The translations under genes and the position numbers were made by a program. From contig NZ_JRYR02000001.1 of assembly GCF_000807855.2 (NCBI RefSeq), positions 842,565-906,564 on the forward strand: a stretch of 64,000 nt of DNA, written 5' to 3'. The DNA is from Flammeovirga pacifica (lineage in GTDB: Bacteria; Bacteroidota; Bacteroidia; Cytophagales; Flammeovirgaceae). A model generated the notes under the pieces. That model was not told where the DNA came from, did no database searches, and was given only the letters and a program-made list of their open reading frames with translations. Below are positions 56,583-64,000 of the stretch, piece by piece. Position 1 is the first letter of the stretch, and each line of letters starts with the position of its first letter.

Positions 56583-57596
56583 ATGCGAGCATTATTATCC
56601 AAGGTACTACCAGCATTTGGAATAATATTTTTTATTCTAATCATAGGAACTATTGGCTTTATGGCAACAGCCGATTTTTATGTCGCTCCTATGGACGCCT
56701 TTTTTATGACCGCAATTACTATCACTACAATTGGTTATGGCGAAGTCATACCTTTAGATAATAATCCTGTGGGTAGAGTATTTGCAATTTTTATTGCATT
56801 CTCAGGAATCGGTACATTTACTTATATAGCAACATCACTCTCTGCCTTTTTTCTTGAAGGGCATATTCAAGATGAATTTATAAAACGAAGGACTTTAAGA
56901 ATGATAAACAATCTTACAGATCATTACATTATTTGTGGCTTAGGTCGCGTAGGTTTAAGAATAGCTGAAGAAATCGATAGAGTTGATCAACAATTTGTAT
57001 TTATAGAAAAAGACGAGGAGATCTATAGACAATTTCGTAGAACCTATAAAAATGCATATGGTATTGTAGGAGACTGTACAAACGATGAAACTTTAATTTC
57101 TTCAGGAATAAAAAATGCTTCAGGTATTTTTATTTGTACAAATGATGATAATCTAAATTTAGTGACTACGCTTACAGCAAGACAGTTAAATCAAGAACTA
57201 AGAATTGTTTCGGCAAATAAAAGTCCATCATTTAAAAGTAAATTATTATCTGTTGGTGCTAATGAAGTAGTTTCACCACACTCTATTGGTGGGCGGAGAA
57301 TGGCTATGGAAATGATTCGCCCTAACATTACGACCTTCTTAGATATCGTAAGAAGAGATAAAACTGATATGTTTAGTCTGGAGGAGATTAAAATTCCCCC
57401 CAATTATATTGGTAAAACACTTGAATCACTTAAAATTTCTGAACTTCCCTCTACTCTAGTATTAGCAGTAAGAGAAGGTCATGAATGGTATTTTAAACCC
57501 TCTCACAAACAAACTTTTACTTCTTTATCTGTATTATTAATTATGACAAATGAAGAAGAAAAAGCGTATATTCTAGAAAGATTATCTATTGTTTAA
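56583..57596 (+). CDS. Potassium channel with RCK (TrkA-N) domain
   Basis: 337 residues. Two transmembrane helices (about 10-28 and 66-90) flank the selectivity filter TTIGYG (48-53). The RCK N-domain starts ICGLGRVGLRI (a GxGxxG nucleotide site, about 117-127) and has a C-terminal TrkA-C-like part (from about 250). This is the layout of ligand-gated two-helix K+ channels such as MthK or Kch. It directly follows murB, and its stop overlaps the next start by one base. A role in osmotic or turgor control is inferred only. Confidence 0.9.
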   Translation: MRALLSKVLPAFGIIFFILIIGTIGFMATADFYVAPMDAFFMTAITITTIGYGEVIPLDNNPVGRVFAIFIAFSGIGTFTYIATSLSAFFLEGHIQDEFIKRRTLRMINNLTDHYIICGLGRVGLRIAEEIDRVDQQFVFIEKDEEIYRQFRRTYKNAYGIVGDCTNDETLISSGIKNASGIFICTNDDNLNLVTTLTARQLNQELRIVSANKSPSFKSKLLSVGANEVVSPHSIGGRRMAMEMIRPNITTFLDIVRRDKTDMFSLEEIKIPPNYIGKTLESLKISELPSTLVLAVREGHEWYFKPSHKQTFTSLSVLLIMTNEEEKAYILERLSIV

Positions 57597-58246
57597 TGAA
57601 AATATCCTACTCCTATATTATACTTATTGTTTCTATCTTTTTTCTTAATTCTGCATTTGGGCAAGATTTAGAAGAAGACTCATTACAATGGGTAAATGAT
57701 GAGGTAGAAAACTATAATTTTCAAACTAAAAAGGGACAATGGGTTATTGGTATGGGATATGGACTAGGTGTCTCCTATCAAAATCAAAATCTAGCATTTA
57801 CAAACAGTTCAGTCCTTTTAGATGTTTTCGGTAGTATTCATTCTGGATATTTTATTTATGATAAATTTTGGGTGGGTGGTTTTCTCCATGGAGGTTTAAG
57901 ATCAGTCTCTTTTAATTATTCAAACAATAATTTAGAATCCTTTTTTGGGGGTGGTCCTAGAATAAGAAAATATGTATTTAATGGCTTTTTCTGTGAATTA
58001 TCTTATGGAAAAAGTAAATCAAGACTTTCCTATTCAGTTGAAAATAATGTAGCAAAGTTTGATGGGTATGGTAATATCTATGGTCTAGGTATTGGTTTTG
58101 GGAATTTTTGGACTAAAAGGTTTTCATTAGATATTCTGCTAAACTATTATTATTTAACGACTAATTACGATATTTACGAAACACCTAATACATCAAGTAA
58201 TTTTAGCATTACGGCAAATATCGTATTTGCTGGAAAAAAAGAATAA
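57596..58246 (+). CDS. Outer-membrane beta-barrel protein
   Basis: 216 residues with a signal peptide (MKISYSYIILIVSIFFLNSAF, cleaved near GQ). The body has alternating aromatic and polar strands (WVGGFLHGGLRSVSFNYS; YGKSKSRLSYSV) and a short acidic N-terminus. It is a small barrel of unknown function. Its start overlaps the K+ channel stop by one base (TAATG), and the NlpC/P60 gene starts 4 bases after its stop. Confidence 0.8.
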   Translation: MKISYSYIILIVSIFFLNSAFGQDLEEDSLQWVNDEVENYNFQTKKGQWVIGMGYGLGVSYQNQNLAFTNSSVLLDVFGSIHSGYFIYDKFWVGGFLHGGLRSVSFNYSNNNLESFFGGGPRIRKYVFNGFFCELSYGKSKSRLSYSVENNVAKFDGYGNIYGLGIGFGNFWTKRFSLDILLNYYYLTTNYDIYETPNTSSNFSITANIVFAGKKE

Positions 58247-58250
58247 AAAA

Positions 58251-59033
58251 ATGAAACCAATATTTGGTATATGTATCTATAGCACACTAGCAGTTAGAGG
58301 AAAAAATGCTCACTCTTCAGAAATGACTACTCAATTATTATATGGTGAAGTATATAAAGTATTATCATTTTCTGATGATAATGAATGGATAAAAATAAAA
58401 ATGCTTTTTGATGGTTATGAAGGATATATCACTTCTGGACAACATAATGAAATAGCTCCAGAATATGCTGAACGATATAAAAAACATGAACACCCAGTAG
58501 TTACTAGACCTATTTTCCCAATATTCGATAATCAGAAGACCATTCATTTATCTATAGGATCTACTCTCCCATTTCATTACGAAAAATGTAATGATACTCA
58601 AATTAGATATGCTCAATTGCATAGTGTGTTACCTTCTGAAAACGAAACTCATCCTTTGGACACAGCTTCAAATTATCTTGGAGTTCCGTATTTATGGGGA
58701 GGACGCTCAATTTTTGGAATAGATTGTTCGGGTTTTGCTCAGACAGTTATGAATGCTCATGGTGTTCAATTACCTAGAGACGCTTATCAACAAGCTGAAA
58801 TTGGTGAGAAAATAGAATTTTCAGATACTAAGCCAGGTGATTTAGCTTTCTTTCATAATAAAAACGGAAGAATCACTCATGTAGGAATTGTATCGTATGA
58901 GAATAAAATTATTCATGCCTCACATTATGTAAGAGAAGATTCTTTAACAGAAGAAGGTATTTACAGTCAGAAGGAAGGTAAATTAACTCATCAACTCAGC
59001 CATATCATGAGAGTTTCTAGTAAGTTTAATTAA
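58251..59033 (+). CDS. NlpC/P60 family peptidase with N-terminal SH3b-like domains, no signal peptide
   Basis: 260 residues from the ATG at 58251. SH3b-like parts lie at about 5-68 and 82-128. The NlpC/P60 domain has catalytic C159 (IDCSGFAQ), H210 (ITHVGIV) and H222 (IIHAS). The N-terminus is not a signal peptide. The layout recalls cytosolic YkfC, which cuts muropeptides between D-Glu and diaminopimelate. Together with mpl it suggests murein recycling, but this is inference. The gene overlaps the GMC gene at their stops by 4 bases. Confidence 0.87.
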   Translation: MKPIFGICIYSTLAVRGKNAHSSEMTTQLLYGEVYKVLSFSDDNEWIKIKMLFDGYEGYITSGQHNEIAPEYAERYKKHEHPVVTRPIFPIFDNQKTIHLSIGSTLPFHYEKCNDTQIRYAQLHSVLPSENETHPLDTASNYLGVPYLWGGRSIFGIDCSGFAQTVMNAHGVQLPRDAYQQAEIGEKIEFSDTKPGDLAFFHNKNGRITHVGIVSYENKIIHASHYVREDSLTEEGIYSQKEGKLTHQLSHIMRVSSKFN

Positions 59034-60655
59034 ATTTTTATCTTCAAATTTTCTAATTGCTGATCTAAGGGAGTATTTTTATTTCCTTCCTTTTCTGGAA
59101 TTAGAGACATTGCATATTCACTTAAACTTGTAATAGTTAAAGAAGGATTGACGCCTAGATTACAAGGTATAATTGAACCATCTAGAACATACATATTGGG
59201 ATAGTTATTCACTTCAAACCTTTCATTAACAACGCCTTCATCTGATGATTCTCCCATATTACAACCACCTAAAATATGGGCAGTCATTGGTGTATTAAAT
59301 GCTATTTCTGATAAGGCATTCAAAGCTACACCATCCACTTTTTTTGCATATTGATGCATAACTTTTTGTCCAATATCAATATATGCCGGAACAGCAAAGC
59401 TATTTTTGGAATCAAAACTTAAATTATAACCAAAAATCCCTTTTTTCCATTGTAATTTCAAGCTTTCCTCTACGGATTGCATCACTAACAAAATCAATGA
59501 ATTTTCACCCCATTTATGTATTTTGAAAGTACTTCTGATAAAATCTAAAGGATTAGTAAGAATATTTCCCAACAATTTTACAAAACGAACACCTGTTTTA
59601 CCAGGGCCTGTAGCTAAGGATGCCATTCTACCCATGGCACCTGATGAGGTATTATATTTAACGACTTCTATGTGTGTATGATCGTCAGGATTAAAATAAG
59701 ATGATATGGCAACGCTATTATTTAATTTGACATTTGCATTACTAATACCACATAACATCTCAGAATTAGTTCTAATATTACTGCCTAATTGATCAGATAA
59801 TTGATCTAGATTTTTTGTTTGAAATTTTTCTTTAAGCAAAAGTTTCATTGTACCAATAACTCCAGCACTTACAATTACACCTTTAGCAGATATTGTTCTT
59901 TTATTTTTATTAAAGAACGAGGTACTTGATTCTACTTCAACATGATAAAGGCCATCATTATACTGTATATTCTGTACATAAGTTTCAGGAAGTATTTTAG
60001 CTCCGAATTTTTCTGCAAAATATAGATAGTTTTTTTCAAGTGTGTTTTTCGAATTGTGAGGACAACCTAACATGCACCCTGCACATTTTTTACATGGCGA
60101 TCTTTTAGGACCTAATCCATTGAAATAAGGATCATTTTCTTCTTTTTCAGCATCATCATAATAAACTCCTACATTAACACCACCAAAAGAAGACTCTTTA
60201 CCCATATCAGAGGCGATTTCTTTTAAAATATCATCTTCTAAGTGAAAGTCTGTAAAAGGCTTTGAACCTAACATAAACCTCGCTTTGTCGTAGAAAGGTT
60301 TTAATGTAGCCTTCCAATTTTTATTAAGGTGTGACCATGCTTTATTATCAAAAAAATGATCTCCAGGATACATATGAGTATTTCCATAAACATTACTACC
60401 TCCTCCTACACCAACACCTCCAAGAATAAAAACTTCTTTAAAAAAAGAAAGACTTTGTGGACCAAAACATTTTAGCAAAGGAGCCCAGAGAAATTTTTTA
60501 ATGTTCCAATCACTTTTAGGTAAGTCCTTATTTGTAATCCTTTTTCCTTTTTCTATCACTAAAACTTTGTAGCCTTTTTCTGAAAGCCTCATACTTGAGA
60601 CACTCCCTCCAAAGCCAGAGCCTATTACAATATAATCATAATCAAAGTGTTGCAT
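59030..60655 (-). CDS. GMC oxidoreductase, cholesterol-oxidase-like, with a cysteine cluster
   Basis: 541 residues. The N-terminal FAD site is VIGSGFGGSVSSMRL. Four cysteines C188, C191, C194 and C198 fall in CX2CX2CX3C spacing, as in ferredoxins, inside the family segment CAGCMLGCPHNSKNTL. The C-terminal substrate part includes HILGGCNMGES and LGVNPSLTITSLSEY. It oxidises an alcohol group of an unknown substrate with FAD. The cholesterol-oxidase-like subfamily (for example ChoD of mycobacteria) keeps a similar cysteine pattern. Its end overlaps the NlpC/P60 gene. Confidence 0.88.
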   Translation of the reverse strand: MQHFDYDYIVIGSGFGGSVSSMRLSEKGYKVLVIEKGKRITNKDLPKSDWNIKKFLWAPLLKCFGPQSLSFFKEVFILGGVGVGGGSNVYGNTHMYPGDHFFDNKAWSHLNKNWKATLKPFYDKARFMLGSKPFTDFHLEDDILKEIASDMGKESSFGGVNVGVYYDDAEKEENDPYFNGLGPKRSPCKKCAGCMLGCPHNSKNTLEKNYLYFAEKFGAKILPETYVQNIQYNDGLYHVEVESSTSFFNKNKRTISAKGVIVSAGVIGTMKLLLKEKFQTKNLDQLSDQLGSNIRTNSEMLCGISNANVKLNNSVAISSYFNPDDHTHIEVVKYNTSSGAMGRMASLATGPGKTGVRFVKLLGNILTNPLDFIRSTFKIHKWGENSLILLVMQSVEESLKLQWKKGIFGYNLSFDSKNSFAVPAYIDIGQKVMHQYAKKVDGVALNALSEIAFNTPMTAHILGGCNMGESSDEGVVNERFEVNNYPNMYVLDGSIIPCNLGVNPSLTITSLSEYAMSLIPEKEGNKNTPLDQQLENLKIKI

Positions 60656-60953
60656 AATAGATAATAGTAATAATTTAATTCATTTAAGTGATGAAGTATT
60701 CACTCATTTATAAATATATGATAATCTTTTTAATCAAGAAATAAACATACTCTATCTTTTACATTTTGTAGGAAGTAAATGTTTTAATAATGAAAACAGT
60801 GAATAAAGTGAATATTATACTATTAATCCCATCATTTTTTTTTAATTTTAATAATGTATTATTGATTTTTTAATACAGAAATTATCATTTAATACATTTA
60901 GTAGCACAATCAAATAGCTATTATTACACTATAATAAACCCTATTTCATTTAT

Positions 60954-61559
60954 ATGAAAAAGTATTTTTTAATTCTATTATTCCTTCAAATCATTTCCTT
61001 TTCAGTGTTTTCTCAAGGGGTAATGTTAGCTGGTAAAGTAGGTACTAATATCAGTAAAATTAGATCTAACCGAACATCTGATTTTTCTTACAAACCTAAC
61101 TTAACTTTTGGTGTGGTATTAGAAGCAGCAACCAATGATTTATTCAGTCTACAAACTGAATGTAGTTATAGCATGATGAGTTCTAAATATGAAGGAACCA
61201 CTGTATATTTAAATTATGTTGATGTACCCATATTAGCCAAGTTTTCTACAGGTAAAAACAATAGGTTTTTCTTTAATTTCGGCCCTATGGTGAGTGTGAT
61301 GACTAGTGCGAAAGAAAAAGGTCCAATTAATATAATAGATGGTAGTTTTGAACCTTCTGAAAATACCAATGAAAGAAATGTCAGTCGCTATTTAAATGAT
61401 AGTAATTTCTCAATGGTTTTTGGTGTAGGTGCAATTGTACAAAATATTATGATAGATTTTAGGTATACTACTGGTATTACTGATATCTCTAGAGTGAATG
61501 GTGAAGATTTATCTATATCACGGTTCGATATTACGTGCTCTTATGCATTGATATTCTAA
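60954..61559 (+). CDS. Outer-membrane beta-barrel protein, PorT/porin-like
   Basis: 201 residues with a signal peptide (MKKYFLILLFLQIISFSVFS). The segment LNYVDVPILAKFSTGKN is typical of the small PorT/outer_membrane-barrel families in Bacteroidota, where a YLEIPLL-type strand is common. It is unlikely to be the PorT type IX component itself, which cannot be decided here. The gene stands alone and ends before a strong terminator. Confidence 0.82.
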   Translation: MKKYFLILLFLQIISFSVFSQGVMLAGKVGTNISKIRSNRTSDFSYKPNLTFGVVLEAATNDLFSLQTECSYSMMSSKYEGTTVYLNYVDVPILAKFSTGKNNRFFFNFGPMVSVMTSAKEKGPINIIDGSFEPSENTNERNVSRYLNDSNFSMVFGVGAIVQNIMIDFRYTTGITDISRVNGEDLSISRFDITCSYALIF

Positions 61560-61592
61560 TAAAAAATGTATCTTGTATAGTAACTCTAAACT

Positions 61593-61628
61593 AGTCAAAA
61601 CAACATAATATTTGTTTTGACTTTTTTT
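61593..61628 (+). terminator. Intrinsic terminator upstream of ade
   Basis: A perfect 11-base stem AGTCAAAACAA/TTGTTTTGACT (61593-61603, 61612-61622) with an 8-base loop, and a T run to 61628. It is only 15 bases from the ade start. Confidence 0.8.
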
Positions 61629-61643
61629 ATACTAAAAAGACCA

Positions 61644-63260
61644 ATGGAAAAAGAAATTAAAGGCAATATCGTTGATGTTCATAATAGAAGAATTTACCCA
61701 GGAAAAGTGGTGATTTCAGGTGAATATATCAAAGAGATAACATACGACGAAAGTAGCAAAGGATTAACAAATTATATTCTACCAGGTTTTGTTGATAGCC
61801 ACATTCATATAGAAAGTACTTTACTATCCCCTGTTGAGTTTTCAAGAATTGCAGTGAAATTTGGCACTGTTGCAACAGTTTCTGATCCGCATGAGATTGC
61901 AAATGTACTTGGTGTACAAGGTGTGGAATATATGATAAAGGAAGGTGCAAAATCTCCTTTAAAATTTAATTTTGGAGCCCCTTCATGTGTTCCTGCAACA
62001 AAATTTGAGACTGCAGGTGCAGAATTGGATGCATCAGACGTAAAATCATTACTTGAAAGAGAGGAGATTAAATACCTAACAGAAGTAATGAATTGGCCAG
62101 GTGTACTTCAAAAAGATAAAGAAGTAATGGCTAAAATTGAAGCAGCAAAAAAACTAAATAAACCAATTGATGGCCATGCTCCCGGATTAAGAGGTGAAGA
62201 TGCTAAAAACTATGCAAATACAGGTATTAGTACAGATCATGAATGTACTACCCTTGATGAAGCATTAGATAAAATAGAGGCTGGAATGAAAATTCAAATT
62301 AGAGAAGGTTCTGCTGCAAAAAACTTTGAAGCCCTCTCTCCTTTGTTAAATTCTCATGCTGGACGATTAATGTTTTGTACAGATGATACACACCCTCATG
62401 AATTAATTAATGGACATATTGATAAGTTTATAAGAGCCTCCTTTAAACTAGGAGCTGATATATTTGAAGTAATTAAAATAGCATCCATTTATCCTATTGA
62501 ACATTATAACCTTGATGTTGGACAATTAAGAGTTGGTGATTTTGCTGACTTTGTTGTAGTAGATAACATGAGTGAATTTAATACTTTAGCCACTTATATT
62601 AATGGTGTGGCAGTCTATGAAAATGGAAAGGTTAACATTCCAACAACTACCCCAGATATAATCAATAATTTTCAGGCTGAGGAAAAAAAGATTAATGATT
62701 TTTCATTAGATACAAAAGGCAAAAGTGTTCAAGCAATTGTGGTAGAAGATGGACAATTGATCACAAAAAAAGAAATATTTGAGAGCACTACATTAAGAGA
62801 TAATGATATTTTAAAATTAGTAGTGATTAATAGATATTCGAATGAGAGTGCTGCAATCGGATTTATCAAAGGAATTGGCCTTAAACAAGGCGCTATAGCC
62901 TCTACAGTTGCCCATGACTCTCATAACATAATAGCTGCCGGATATACTGATGAGGCTATCACCAAAGCCGTCAATAAGGTGATAGAATTAAAAGGTGGCT
63001 TGGTCATTACTGATGGAACAGAAACATCTGCCCTACCTTTACCAATTGCGGGATTAATGTCTGATAAGTCAGGTGAAGAGGTGGCTGATATCTACATTAA
63101 TCTTTTAAAAAATGCTAAAAATTTAGGTTCCACCCTTCATGATCCATTTTTAACCCTATCATTTGTGTCACTTTTAGTTATTCCGGAATTAAAATTAAGT
63201 GATAAAGGATTATTTGATGCAATTAACTTCAAATTCACCAATCCTCTGATAGACAAGTAA
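61644..63260 (+). CDS. ade: Adenine deaminase
   Basis: 538 residues from the ATG at 61644. A TTG 27 bases upstream would run through the terminator and is rejected. The amidohydrolase motif GFVDSHIHIEST (H53, H55), the GHAPG segment and the DDTHPHE metal segment are present. The C-terminal Ade domain holds VAHDSHNIIAAG. Adenine deaminase converts adenine to hypoxanthine plus ammonia in purine salvage. The terminator just before its start and the absence of a clear hairpin after it suggest it is monocistronic. Confidence 0.95.
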   Translation: MEKEIKGNIVDVHNRRIYPGKVVISGEYIKEITYDESSKGLTNYILPGFVDSHIHIESTLLSPVEFSRIAVKFGTVATVSDPHEIANVLGVQGVEYMIKEGAKSPLKFNFGAPSCVPATKFETAGAELDASDVKSLLEREEIKYLTEVMNWPGVLQKDKEVMAKIEAAKKLNKPIDGHAPGLRGEDAKNYANTGISTDHECTTLDEALDKIEAGMKIQIREGSAAKNFEALSPLLNSHAGRLMFCTDDTHPHELINGHIDKFIRASFKLGADIFEVIKIASIYPIEHYNLDVGQLRVGDFADFVVVDNMSEFNTLATYINGVAVYENGKVNIPTTTPDIINNFQAEEKKINDFSLDTKGKSVQAIVVEDGQLITKKEIFESTTLRDNDILKLVVINRYSNESAAIGFIKGIGLKQGAIASTVAHDSHNIIAAGYTDEAITKAVNKVIELKGGLVITDGTETSALPLPIAGLMSDKSGEEVADIYINLLKNAKNLGSTLHDPFLTLSFVSLLVIPELKLSDKGLFDAINFKFTNPLIDK

Positions 63261-63383
63261 TAGAGTAAATATTGCTTGAAAAGTGGAAAAAATACAGGCT
63301 ATGTTAACCAGTGTAAATAATGTAAAGTAAAATCTTGTAATACAATTGATTAAAAAAAATATCAAAAAAACTTTATTTTTATT

Positions 63384-63416
63384 TTTGGATTGTTCGAAAA
63401 TAAACCTCTATATTTG
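63384..63416 (+). promoter_or_regulatory. Candidate promoter for the tRNA gene
   Basis: TTTG at 63384-63387, 21 bases, then TATATTTG at 63409-63416, an exact TAnnTTTG match 21 bases before the tRNA. Confidence 0.55.
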
Positions 63417-63437
63417 CATCGCTTTCTAGGAAAAGCA

Positions 63438-63511
63438 GCTCCCATAGCTCAGTTGGTTAGAGCATCTGACTCATAATCAGAGGGTCACTGGTTCGAGCCC
63501 AGTTGGGAGCA
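63438..63511 (+). tRNA. tRNA with anticodon CAU (elongator Met, or Ile2 if modified)
   Basis: A 74-base cloverleaf: acceptor GCTCCCA with TGGGAGC, D arm GCTC/GAGC, anticodon arm TCTGA with loop CTCATAA (anticodon CAT), and T arm ACTGG/CCAGT. Discriminator base is A, and the CCA end is not encoded. CAU anticodons belong to elongator Met, initiator Met or lysidine-modified Ile2. The first acceptor pair is a normal G-C, so initiator is unlikely. Met versus Ile2 cannot be decided. Confidence 0.93.
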
Positions 63512-63514
63512 CTT

Positions 63515-63546
63515 AAGGCTAACAAGTGAAATTGTTAGCCTTTTTT
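63515..63546 (+). terminator. Intrinsic terminator after the tRNA
   Basis: A perfect 11-base stem AAGGCTAACAA/TTGTTAGCCTT (63515-63525, 63532-63542) with a 6-base loop, and a T run. Confidence 0.9.
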
Positions 63547-63692
63547 GTTTGAATAGCAAAAATGAATCGTTATTAATTCTAATTAATGCTATTAATTACA
63601 ATTTTATTTATTAAAATTGCAGTTCGTGTGATTTAGATATGTTCTAAGTCACCTTATAATTTTAATGTCAACCATTAGTTTTACCAATCCCT

Positions 63693-64000
63693 ATGGAGAA
63701 TACTGTCGCCCAAAAAATCGAAGCGCTTTCGAAAGTTCAACAAATCGATAGCGAACTAGATGCAATCCGCAAATTACGCGGCGACTTGCCAGAAGAAGTT
63801 CAAGACCTAGAGGATGAGATCGTAGGTTTCGAAACTCGCATAGAAAACTTAAAGAAAGATCTTGGTGAGGTCGAGGCAAATATTGATCAATACAGAGGTA
63901 AAATCCAAGACTTCAAAAAGCGTATCACTTACTTGGAAGAGCAACAAATGAATGTTAGAAATAACAGAGAATTTGATGCAATTACCAAAGAAATGGAAAT
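63693..64000 (+). CDS. Zinc-ribbon coiled-coil protein (C4-type family), 3' end outside the window
   Basis: The frame runs from the ATG at 63693 off the window end, giving the first 102 residues. They are a coiled coil, starting MENTVAQKIEALSKVQQIDS and including QMNVRNNREFDAITKE, the pattern of DUF164/CsdD-type proteins. Those carry a C-terminal four-cysteine zinc ribbon, not yet visible here. They are predicted nucleic-acid-binding. The first 120 bases use more G and C (CGC, GCG, ATC codons) than most neighbours, which may reflect high expression. Confidence 0.78.
   Translation, partial: MENTVAQKIEALSKVQQIDSELDAIRKLRGDLPEEVQDLEDEIVGFETRIENLKKDLGEVEANIDQYRGKIQDFKKRITYLEEQQMNVRNNREFDAITKEME

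Noticed and set aside
60790-60873. 27-residue hydrophobic frame in the gap before the 60954 barrel gene
   Set aside because: It is very short, made mostly of Phe, Ile, Leu and Asn in AT-rich sequence, and has no ribosome site or conservation evidence.

Overview
The window is AT-rich, densely coded chromosomal DNA from a Bacteroidota bacterium. It is most likely a member of the Cytophagales, of the Flammeovirga type, but the genus is inferred from gene content and not proven. Supporting signs are the two lipoprotein TamA variants (TamL type), a TonB receptor with a carboxypeptidase-regulatory-like N-terminus, a small Hc1-like histone protein, DUF6588 and DUF6913 family proteins, a sphingolipid or capnine-type alpha-oxoamine synthase, almost no Shine-Dalgarno sequences, and several promoter-like TAnnTTTG boxes typical of this phylum. 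I see no insertion sequence, prophage, CRISPR array or integrase. Most of the window is core genome.

Layout. 1-3.5 kb: end of a protoporphyrinogen oxidase gene, a transaldolase-like aldolase, and an FtsE-like ATPase between two small proteins. 3.5-9.3 kb (minus): a secreted beta-propeller protein, an outer-membrane protein and citrate synthase. 9.6-19.4 kb: topA, sucC, lpxK, a Bpt/ATE-like aminoacyl-tRNA-protein transferase (minus), an isolated nuoI-nuoJ pair, greA and a biotin-dependent carboxyltransferase. 19.5-29.3 kb: purU-GH3, lptB, a membrane protein of unknown function, a DksA-like protein, scpB, a bifunctional nuclease, a MobB/MobA-like fusion and a TonB receptor. 29.5-37.7 kb: a small unknown gene, then tamB and tamL. 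38-42.7 kb: ubiB, a HIT protein, ligA and DUF6913. 42.8-45.6 kb (minus): the Hc1-like protein, the oxoamine synthase and a DUF6588 protein. 45.6-47.5 kb: a MmcB-like protein with an unusual palindrome at its start codon, and a small secreted protein. 47.5-53.9 kb (minus): rlmD, folK, a second TamL and dnaB. 54.1-59 kb: mpl, murB, a K+ channel, an outer-membrane protein and a cytosolic-looking NlpC/P60 peptidase. 59-64 kb: a GMC oxidoreductase (minus), an outer-membrane protein, adenine deaminase, a CAU tRNA and the start of a zinc-ribbon protein.

How the genes connect. Envelope biogenesis is the strongest theme: lpxK (lipid A), lptB (LPS export), tamB-tamL plus a second tamL (outer-membrane assembly), and mpl-murB with an NlpC/P60 enzyme (peptidoglycan synthesis and recycling). 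Central metabolism is represented by gltA, sucC, the carboxyltransferase and nuoIJ. DNA and RNA maintenance is represented by topA, ligA, dnaB, scpB, rlmD and greA. Five genes use non-ATG starts (four TTG, one GTG), and several automatically long N-termini run back through terminators and should be shortened.

Most unusual point: 45618-45734. A perfect 7-1-7 inverted repeat abuts the start codon of a gene for a predicted DNA-binding helical domain joined to a MmcB/PD-(D/E)XK-like domain whose ExK motif reads E-V-V. This looks like a self-regulated DNA-binding protein built on a nuclease fold that may have lost activity. No clearly new multi-gene system is evident.
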